8,260 nucleotides of DNA from Chlamydiota bacterium (GTDB taxonomy: Bacteria; Chlamydiota; Chlamydiia; Chlamydiales; JAJFMB01): assembly GCA_021772355.1 (NCBI GenBank), contig JAJFMB010000270.1:1-8260 (forward strand), given 5' to 3'. Positions 1-4,820 of the stretch are shown here, one piece after another. Made by a program: the position numbers and the translations under genes. The notes beneath the pieces were generated by a model. It did not search any database. It was given only the letters and a program-made list of their open reading frames with translations, and was not told the origin of the DNA. Every line of letters begins with the position of its first letter. Position 1 is the first letter of the stretch.

Positions 1-219
1 GCTATTATTTTTTATTGTTTTGAGAGTTGACTGCAACAATTGACCATCTCTTCTTCTAATATTGTAGGAGACAACGTGCCCATTTGCTTTTGTGAGTTCC
101 CAAGGTCTTCTTTCACTTTCCTTATCAGTTCCCCAAACAAAAAGGTAAGGGTGTGAGGGATTTAATGGGACTTTTGATTCGGGGATCAACATGTTACTAA
201 CAGTACATTCGGGAATCAT
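1..219 (-). CDS. Unrecognised protein, 3' end beyond left edge
   Basis: An open frame of 73 codons runs from an ATG at 217-219 through position 1 without a stop, so this is the N-terminal part of a longer gene. An AGGA ribosome site (226-229) sits 6 nt before the ATG, and a perfect TATAAT (255-260) lies upstream on the same strand. The visible peptide starts MIPECTVSN, has no signal peptide or membrane segment, and contains a hydrophobic-aromatic PYLFVWG stretch around residues 28-34 followed by a charged basic region. I recognise no family. The gene is divergent from the aldo/keto reductase. The good ribosome site and frame argue for a real gene, but 73 codons is short evidence. Confidence 0.55.
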   Translation of the reverse strand, partial: MIPECTVSNMLIPESKVPLNPSHPYLFVWGTDKESERRPWELTKANGHVVSYNIRRRDGQLLQSTLKTIKNNS

Positions 220-254
220 TCTTTTTCCTACTTTAAAGTGATAAATTATGAGGT

Positions 255-260
255 ATTATA
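255..260 (-). promoter_or_regulatory. -10 element for the leftward gene
   Basis: A perfect TATAAT on the minus strand lies about 36 nt upstream of the ATG at 219. The -35 region 17 nt further up (TTACTT) is poor. The surrounding 220-385 stretch is a very AT-rich divergent intergenic region. Confidence 0.35.
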
Positions 261-324
261 TAGTTTTATTGTATTTTAAGTAAATATAAAACTAGTTTAA
301 TAAGTAATTTTTTCAATACAGCTA

Positions 325-354
325 TTGTAGATTAAAATGATTTTGTTTTATGAT
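325..354 (+). promoter_or_regulatory. Candidate promoter of the aldo/keto reductase gene
   Basis: TTGTAG (325-330), an 18-bp spacer and TATGAT (349-354) give a plausible sigma-70-type promoter. Transcription would start near 361, about 25 nt before the chosen ATG. The earlier in-frame ATG at 350 lies inside this -10, which supports the downstream start. Confidence 0.4.
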
Positions 355-385
355 GATCCTCACTATTTCGCTATGGAGAGAAATT

Positions 386-1294
386 ATGATTTCAAAATAT
401 CTATTGGCTTTCCTTTTAATCTGTACACCTTTTGCAGTTGATGCATGTTGGATTGATGGAGAGGAGTATCCCGCCGTCGGCTATGGTACTTACCCTTTGA
501 AAGGAGAGTTATGTACTCAATCTATAACGAAGGCTGCAGCTATTGGCTATCGCATGATTGATACCGCAACATTCTACGAAAATCTCGGTGCCATCGGTGA
601 TGCTCTTCAGGTTTTGGGGCGTAAAAATTTCTATGTCACCTCCAAAGTTTGGCACGATTCTCAAACGCCTAAACTGTTAAAACGCGATCTTATGAGAACG
701 TTAAAAAAATTAAAGACATCGTATCTCGATGCCTATTTGCTCCATTGGCCCAATAGCAAAATCTCCATCGAGGACACTCTTTGCGCTATGGAAGAGCTGA
801 GAATAAAAGGGAAGATACGGCATATCGGCCTGAGCAATGTCACTGTGAATCATCTTAAGAGAGCCCTAGAGGTGGGAGTCCCCATTACGTGGATTCAGGT
901 TGAGATGCACGTCTCTTTCTATCAACCGGAGCTTTTGGAGTTTTGTAAGGAGCATGGCATTGCTGTTCAGGCATGGGCGCCACTTGATCGAGGACGTGTC
1001 GCAAGTAATCCTGTTGTTAGAGAAATTGCTGATAAGTATGGGAAAACCCCCACACAAGTAGCTCTCAAGTGGGTTGTTCAACATGGGTGCGTGCCCTTGC
1101 CCGCAAGTAAAAACGAAGCTCATATGCAGCAAAATTTTGCTATTTCGGATTTCACTCTATCTCAAGAGGAAATGGAGGAGATCAATGCCAAAGCAAAACA
1201 GGGGCAACGAGATAGAGTCACCCCTGAGACAGGTTTTGGTTTTACCGATGAGTTCGATTTCACATACGATGAGTGTTGGCCAAAAAGATCATAG
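386..1294 (+). CDS. Aldo/keto reductase with N-terminal signal peptide
   Basis: This is a 302-residue member of the aldo/keto reductase superfamily, NAD(P)H-dependent oxidoreductases with a TIM-barrel fold that reduce aldehydes and ketones. The catalytic tetrad is complete: D59 and Y64 (in DTATFYEN), K87 (VTSKVW) and H120 (LLHWP). Other family marks are IGLSN (147-151), QVEMH (171-175) and WAPLDRG (197-203). I start at 386 because GGAG (375-378) lies 7 nt before it; the ATG at 350 has no such site. From this start the protein opens with a basic n-region, a hydrophobic core (about 5-18) and a VDA|C junction at 20/21, so export is predicted, unusual for this normally cytosolic family. The motif usually reading PKSxxxxRI is PASKNEAHM here (239-247): the Lys and Arg that contact the NADPH 2'-phosphate are Ala240 and His246, which suggests altered cofactor preference. 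Substrate is unknown. Confidence 0.85.
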   Translation: MISKYLLAFLLICTPFAVDACWIDGEEYPAVGYGTYPLKGELCTQSITKAAAIGYRMIDTATFYENLGAIGDALQVLGRKNFYVTSKVWHDSQTPKLLKRDLMRTLKKLKTSYLDAYLLHWPNSKISIEDTLCAMEELRIKGKIRHIGLSNVTVNHLKRALEVGVPITWIQVEMHVSFYQPELLEFCKEHGIAVQAWAPLDRGRVASNPVVREIADKYGKTPTQVALKWVVQHGCVPLPASKNEAHMQQNFAISDFTLSQEEMEEINAKAKQGQRDRVTPETGFGFTDEFDFTYDECWPKRS

Positions 1295-1864
1295 CGAAGA
1301 GGGTGTCAACTTTTTGCTCATCTCATAATAGTAGGCATTTGCACATGATGCGTATTCCGGTTTTAGCTCCGTGTTCCATACAGAAGTGAGCGGGTACTTC
1401 ACACCCGTTTTCACATAGCCATGTTTTTCATAGTGTTGCAACAGTTTCGAGGCCAATCCAAGAACTTCAAATTTTATGATTCTTTTGCCCGCATCTTTTG
1501 CATAGGATTCCAGATGGTTTCCTAAGATGTCTCCAATTCCACTACCCTGCAGCGCAGTATCGACTGCAAAAAGCCCCGCTGTTGCCGTGTTAATGTCTGT
1601 GGTGGTTTCGAATAGAACAGTGCCTGCAAGAGCGTTTGTTTTCTTGATTTTCAAAAGAAATAGCGTTTTTGTGGGATCCTGAATGAGTTGCTCAATTTCT
1701 TTGTAATCGGTACGTAAGCTAACAGTACCATTTACAACATACTTTTGTTGTTGGTTCCAATAGGATTGGTTAACAAGAGCGACGACTTCGTCAATGCGAT
1801 CATGACTTAAGGGTTGTATCACGTATTGATCTTCGCGCAGATAGGACGTTTTAGAAATATTCAT
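1289..1864 (-). CDS. GNAT family N-acetyltransferase under BlaI-type operators
   Basis: This 191-residue protein has the acetyl-CoA-binding signature of Gcn5-related N-acetyltransferases: a beta-strand FAVD (99-102) followed by Q106-x-x-G109-x-G111 (LQGSGIG) and an amphipathic helix, then LLQHYEKHGY (141-150), the usual motif B. No signal peptide or membrane segment is seen, so it should be cytoplasmic; the acceptor substrate cannot be told from sequence. An exceptionally strong ribosome site, AAGGAGG (1873-1879), lies 8 nt before the ATG. A TACTAC-N4-GTAGTA dyad abuts this site and a second lies 43 bp upstream, so the gene is predicted to be repressed by the BlaI homologue encoded upstream on the same strand. 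Its last 6 bp overlap the end of the convergent aldo/keto reductase gene, with no terminator between them. The family call is firm; the role (drug, peptidoglycan precursor or protein acetylation) is open. Confidence 0.85.
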   Translation of the reverse strand: MNISKTSYLREDQYVIQPLSHDRIDEVVALVNQSYWNQQQKYVVNGTVSLRTDYKEIEQLIQDPTKTLFLLKIKKTNALAGTVLFETTTDINTATAGLFAVDTALQGSGIGDILGNHLESYAKDAGKRIIKFEVLGLASKLLQHYEKHGYVKTGVKYPLTSVWNTELKPEYASCANAYYYEMSKKLTPSSL

Positions 1865-1878
1865 CTTATTATCCTCCT

Positions 1879-1894
1879 TACTACAAACGTAGTA
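1879..1894. promoter_or_regulatory. BlaI/MecI-type operator, proximal to GNAT gene
   Basis: TACTACAAACGTAGTA has perfect 6-bp inverted arms around a 4-bp centre, the same form as the blaI operator at 3363-3378 and as the staphylococcal mec/bla operators. It touches the AAGGAGG ribosome site and lies just downstream of a TAAAAT -10-like element (1894-1899, minus strand), so bound repressor would cover the predicted transcription start. Confidence 0.75.
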
Positions 1895-1901
1895 TTTTAA
1901 G

Positions 1902-1913
1902 GCACAATGGTGC
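1902..1913. repeat. Small dyad midway between the two operators
   Basis: GCAC-AATG-GTGC is a perfect 4-4-4 inverted repeat. Its centre (1907.5) lies 21 bp from the centre of the proximal operator and 22 bp from that of the distal one, about two helical turns each way. It may be a site for another protein or chance; 4-bp arms are weak evidence. Confidence 0.3.
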
Positions 1914-1921
1914 GATTAAAT

Positions 1922-1937
1922 AACTACATCCGTAGTA
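1922..1937. promoter_or_regulatory. BlaI/MecI-type operator, distal to GNAT gene
   Basis: AACTACATCCGTAGTA matches the TACTAC-N4-GTAGTA form at 11 of 12 arm positions. Its centre is 43 bp from that of the proximal operator, close to four helical turns, so two repressor dimers would sit on the same face of the DNA. A TTTAAT -10-like hexamer (1915-1920, minus strand) lies just downstream of it. Confidence 0.65.
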
Positions 1938-1971
1938 TTAATTATTAAAAAAAGTATTAGTATTAGTTATT

Positions 1972-2967
1972 TTAAATCATACAAATCACAAGTAATAGGG
2001 TTCCGAGGCCCATACCAATAAAGCCGAGGCTTATGGTGCGGCGGCTTAATGGGATGCCAATCATAGCATGAAAGCGCTCAAGCGTGTCATTTGCCTTATC
2101 GGCGAATGAACATAAGGTCTTTGGGTAGACGTTTTTAGTCTCTTTCACCACTTTTAGCAAGGCAGAAGCGAGGGAATCGGTATTGTGATGATAGACTAAA
2201 GCATTATTGTCGCAGGCCATTTCCTGGTCTTGTTTCACTTTTTTCGTCCACCACTGTGTCGGCACCCACCAGAAAACAGCGGAGATAAGTGCTATGCCAA
2301 GCCTGGTGTAGGGGTCCTTCCATTGGAGGTGGGCATACTCGTGAGCGATAATGGCTTCTAATTCTTCCTGAGAGATCACGCTCGTTAACTTTTTCGGTAT
2401 AAGAATGGTCCCTGAGTTGGCTGCCATTGGGATCTGAATCGCATTGCTTAGTAGAATGGAAACATGGTCGTTTTTTAGGTGGAGAGCGAGCTGGGGATGG
2501 GTTATTTGATCGGTGCAGGGCTGTCCTTTATTAATGAGTTCACGCGTGGTACGGGATTGGTAAAGTGCCTGAAATAGTGTGCGCACAACCATCAGAAGGG
2601 TAATAATGCCAAAGGCGATAAAAATAAACTCTGAGACATGCTGCGGGTTGAAAGTAGCAAGATAGGTGACCAAAGAAAGATTGGATTCGTCAAGATGCAT
2701 GTGCACGTGAGGAAAAAAGAGCTGAAGCAAGAACTTTTGAGTGCAACTATTGCAACTTAAAGGATTGAGCCAGTTGAAGAGGCTAAACTCGTTGAAGATG
2801 CGATCGATAACCATGCTGAAATAGGGAATTAGTCTCAAGGATGCACGGATGCGGTGCTGCTTGATTCGAAACAGCAAAAATACAACTTCCATGGCAATTG
2901 CTGCTGTAAAAAAAGCAAGCGTTGCATTGAGTAAGACTGAAGCGAAAAAAAAGGCATTTTCGATCAT
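1972..2967 (-). CDS. BlaR1-type M56 membrane metalloprotease lacking a sensor domain
   Basis: This 331-residue protein belongs to the M56 (BlaR1/MecR1) family, membrane zinc proteases that relieve repression by a partner BlaI-type repressor. The zinc site is HEYAH (H209, E210, H213) in AIIAHEYAHLQWKDP, with third ligand E249 in QEMACD. Hydrophobic segments are at about 6-34, a weaker one near 44-58, 112-135, 222-240 and 312-331. The protein ends at the last of these, so the C-terminal penicillin-binding domain of staphylococcal BlaR1 is absent. The loop between the second and third segments, extracytoplasmic by analogy with BlaR1, holds C72-N-S-C75 and H87-x-H89-x-H91 followed by LDE, a possible metal or redox site. 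The gene overlaps blaI by 4 bp (ATGA), implying translational coupling, and shares its operator-controlled promoter. The stimulus is unknown; a beta-lactam should not be assumed. Confidence 0.85.
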   Translation of the reverse strand: MIENAFFFASVLLNATLAFFTAAIAMEVVFLLFRIKQHRIRASLRLIPYFSMVIDRIFNEFSLFNWLNPLSCNSCTQKFLLQLFFPHVHMHLDESNLSLVTYLATFNPQHVSEFIFIAFGIITLLMVVRTLFQALYQSRTTRELINKGQPCTDQITHPQLALHLKNDHVSILLSNAIQIPMAANSGTILIPKKLTSVISQEELEAIIAHEYAHLQWKDPYTRLGIALISAVFWWVPTQWWTKKVKQDQEMACDNNALVYHHNTDSLASALLKVVKETKNVYPKTLCSFADKANDTLERFHAMIGIPLSRRTISLGFIGMGLGTLLLVICMI

Positions 2968-3335
2968 TCTTTTGATTTCCTCGTTTTTTTGATTAACTGT
3001 TCCATCTCTTCGAGATCTTTCTCTGATAAATCATCAGCAGATTCTATTAGGTGACTGACAAGTACCGAGGTCTTCACGCCAAAGAATTTTTGTTTGATTT
3101 TGTCCAAAAATGAGGCCGAGCTTGAAGGGGCAGTAAGCCAATACTCATACTGCAGACCGATCTTTTCCCTGGTGAGTTGCTTCTTTTCTGCTAGCCTGCT
3201 CATTACCGTCATTACAGTGTTGTAATTGTCGTTTCCACCTAATGCCTTGTGGACATCCTTTACGGTTTTACGGTCTCCAGACTTTAGAATATATAGAATT
3301 TGAGCTTCTAACTCACCAAATGCTCTTTTAGCCAT
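2964..3335 (-). CDS. blaI: BlaI/MecI-family transcriptional repressor
   Basis: This is a 123-residue winged-helix repressor of the BlaI/MecI/CopY family. The N-terminal half has the family pattern: FGELEAQILYIL (about 5-16), the recognition-helix region NYNTVMTVMSRLAEK (about 36-50) and the wing LTREKIGLQYEYW. The C-terminal part (about 75-123) is helical and charged, as expected for the dimerisation domain in which BlaR1-type proteases cause cleavage. CopY-type metal-binding cysteines are absent; there is no cysteine at all. Two ATG codons are adjacent; AAGGAG lies 3 nt before the first (3338) and 6 nt before the second (3335), so I prefer the second. The promoter contains a perfect TACTAC-N4-GTAGTA operator between -35 and -10, indicating autorepression. 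The gene is translationally coupled to the downstream M56 protease. The symbol follows family usage; the true inducer is unproven. Confidence 0.9.
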   Translation of the reverse strand: MAKRAFGELEAQILYILKSGDRKTVKDVHKALGGNDNYNTVMTVMSRLAEKKQLTREKIGLQYEYWLTAPSSSASFLDKIKQKFFGVKTSVLVSHLIESADDLSEKDLEEMEQLIKKTRKSKE

Positions 3336-3358
3336 CATAATCTCCTTTATGAAGATTC

Positions 3359-3388
3359 ATTGTACTACAAATGTAGTATTAAAGGCAA
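3359..3388 (-). promoter_or_regulatory. Promoter of blaI-blaR1
   Basis: On the minus strand TTGCCT (3383-3388), an 18-bp spacer and TACAAT (3359-3364) form a promoter. The operator at 3363-3378 fills most of the spacer and shares two bases with the -10, so repressor and RNA polymerase would exclude each other. Confidence 0.65.
3363..3378. promoter_or_regulatory. BlaI/MecI-type operator of blaI-blaR1
   Basis: TACTACAAATGTAGTA is a perfect 6-4-6 inverted repeat. It matches, as I recall it, the core of the staphylococcal mec operator. It sits between -35 and -10 of the blaI promoter and is shared in form with the two sites before the GNAT gene. Confidence 0.85.
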
Positions 3389-3419
3389 GAATGAAATAAA
3401 AAATTGAAGTTATTGGGGG

Positions 3420-4442
3420 TTAAAAAGGGGTGGCGACAACAAAATGACTGCTCACCTCTCCAGCGTAAACCTGACCTTCCGCTAAGGGCAGTTTTTTGGC
3501 AGGAGAGCCTTTTTTCAAGTTTAATTTACTTTGGTCGACCCAGAAGATGTTGGGCCTATTAGTTGGAGAGAAGTAATAAATCTTACGTTTGATATCCGCC
3601 ACACTGCACCAAATTGTTGGAGACTGATTTGGTCTGCCGGAGCTATTTTTCATAATAGGCTGAGAGACATTGCGAATGATTGAAAAGGCAATGGCGATGG
3701 ATTGCTTCTCTTCTGTGGTTATGGGCGCTTGATCTAAATAAAAGGAGGCCCTAACAAAACGGTCTGAGGGTTCTGTTGTGCCGGGTAGAAAGCACCCTTT
3801 TAGTCCCTGCCAATAATCATTCAGTGCGAGTTGTTTTTCGTATGTGGGTTCATTTGTCATCACGGTGTATTGTTTGCCGCGAAATACAACCAGCTTTCCA
3901 GCTATATATTCAAAGATGGCGTTATCGCCTGAAGAATCTGTGAGGGATAAATGAACACCGGGATATGATCCATCAGGCAAAGGGCTGGCCTGCATGTGGA
4001 AGTTTTGTTTTCCAAATTCTTGTACCGCTTCCTCTACTGTAGCATAGTTATCCAAAACATACTGAGCCCAATTTAATACATCTAAGCTCTGCTGTCCGGG
4101 TGAGGGGCTTCCGTAGTCTGCTGTGGCAAGATATAGCAAGTTAGCATCAAGACCTTGGGTGTTAATTCCATCTGTTGATCCCAAATTATAGCCACTCGCG
4201 ATCACGCTGCCATATTTGGAAGTCCATTTTACACCATTGGAAGCTTTGCTGCCCTTTCTTTCCATCCCCGCAGGAAAGGCCCAAAGATCCGTTTTGATGT
4301 CTTCCATCCAATCCATTGATCTACCCACCACGACTGTCTTTTCAGGGGCAGTATATGTGAAGCGACTACACGCTTCCATTGATACATTCGAAAACAGAAA
4401 CAATGAGTAAAGAGGTATGAGTAGAGATTTCCACGTTTTCAT
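3420..4442 (-). CDS. Exported choloylglycine hydrolase / penicillin V acylase-like amidase
   Basis: This 340-residue Ntn-hydrolase belongs to the linear amide C-N hydrolase family, which includes bile-salt hydrolases, penicillin V acylases and some acyl-homoserine-lactone acylases. A signal peptide (about 1-24) ends MEA|C, so cleavage would itself expose the nucleophile C25, as in Gram-negative penicillin V acylases. Relative to bile-salt hydrolase numbering, R41 and D44 (GRSMDW), N197 (MTNEPT) and R228 (SDRFVR) match the conserved catalytic set. The position equivalent to Asn82 aligns with Y104, a Tyr as in the Bacillus penicillin V acylase. An AAGG about 7 nt before the ATG supports the start. 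It lies 81 bp upstream of blaI on the same strand, but no BlaI-type operator is visible in front of it, so co-regulation is only possible through read-through the other way. A periplasmic location and a cleaved N-acyl amide are likely; the real substrate (penicillin, acyl amino acid, signal molecule) is unknown. Confidence 0.85.
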   Translation of the reverse strand: MKTWKSLLIPLYSLFLFSNVSMEACSRFTYTAPEKTVVVGRSMDWMEDIKTDLWAFPAGMERKGSKASNGVKWTSKYGSVIASGYNLGSTDGINTQGLDANLLYLATADYGSPSPGQQSLDVLNWAQYVLDNYATVEEAVQEFGKQNFHMQASPLPDGSYPGVHLSLTDSSGDNAIFEYIAGKLVVFRGKQYTVMTNEPTYEKQLALNDYWQGLKGCFLPGTTEPSDRFVRASFYLDQAPITTEEKQSIAIAFSIIRNVSQPIMKNSSGRPNQSPTIWCSVADIKRKIYYFSPTNRPNIFWVDQSKLNLKKGSPAKKLPLAEGQVYAGEVSSHFVVATPF

Positions 4443-4699
4443 AAGACAGCCTTTTTTAAACTGAAGATGACATATTCGAGTGAATTAAACAAATAAATAT
4501 ATCTTTGATGGGGGCGACGTATCTCAGTATATTGAAACAAATTAGAAACAAAAATCAATGAGTGGAGTTGCTGTTGGGATTGAAGGAGGATTTTCAGAGA
4601 GAAAGGAGCCGTTTTTGAAGTTTATTCTACTATTTAACATCGATGAGCTATTTGCTTACAGTTAGGAGTTTATGGATTAATCCTTTCTTAAAAACTTGT

Positions 4700-4729
4700 T
4701 TGAGACTGTCATTTTCACAGAGTTAAAAT
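4700..4729 (+). promoter_or_regulatory. Promoter of the fic gene
   Basis: TTGAGA (4700-4705), an 18-bp spacer and TAAAAT (4724-4729) each match five of six consensus bases. Transcription would begin near 4736, inside the inverted repeat that follows. A second -10-like hexamer, TATAAT at 4743-4748, lacks a -35 at normal distance. Confidence 0.5.
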
Positions 4730-4756
4730 CTACTAATTTAGATATAATTAGTAGAT
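4728..4756. repeat. 29-bp inverted repeat over the predicted fic transcription start
   Basis: Perfect 11-bp arms ATCTACTAATT (4728-4738) and AATTAGTAGAT (4746-4756) flank a 7-nt centre. The dyad touches the -10 and covers the predicted start, the usual place for a repressor operator. Within and just after it TAGATATAA occurs twice as a direct repeat (4739-4747, 4752-4760). It is AT-rich and not followed by a T-run, so an operator is likelier than a terminator. Confidence 0.6.
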
Positions 4757-4820
4757 ATAAGTAGAAGAGAAATGTGAATACTGATACCCTCAAGGCATAA
4801 GCGCTAAAGGTTTCAAAATT

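Larger units (their letters stand above)
4443..4820. other. Divergent intergenic region, 378 bp
   Basis: This separates the leftward acylase-like gene from the rightward fic gene. The left part holds a weak minus-strand -10-like TATACT (4526-4531) but no convincing -35. The middle (4558-4665) has a 35-codon ATG-to-TAG frame without a ribosome site, which I do not accept as a gene. The right part contains the fic promoter and its inverted repeat. No RNA gene, insertion-sequence end or BlaI-type operator was seen. Confidence 0.6.

Noticed and set aside
350..385. Upstream in-frame ATG for the aldo/keto reductase, adding 12 residues
   Set aside because: It has no ribosome site, falls in the predicted -10, and would put extra residues before a clean signal peptide; the ATG at 386 has GGAG at 7 nt.
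1941..1971. Short AT-rich repeats (GTATTAGTATTAG) after blaR1 as a terminator
   Set aside because: No stable GC-containing stem is present; they look like simple AT-rich sequence.
2964..3335. CopY-type copper-responsive repressor
   Set aside because: The C-terminal CxCx4CxC metal motif of CopY is missing; the operator and partner protease fit BlaI/MecI.
4558..4665. 35-codon ATG-to-TAG frame in the acylase-fic gap
   Set aside because: No ribosome site or promoter precedes it, it matches no family I recognise, and its length is within chance expectation.
4728..4756. Inverted repeat before fic as a further BlaI operator
   Set aside because: It contains CTACTAATT arms with a 7-nt centre, not TACTAC-N4-GTAGTA, so repressor specificity differs.
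4728..4756. Same inverted repeat as a transcription terminator
   Set aside because: The stem is AT-rich and no T-run follows on either strand; its position at a promoter favours an operator.
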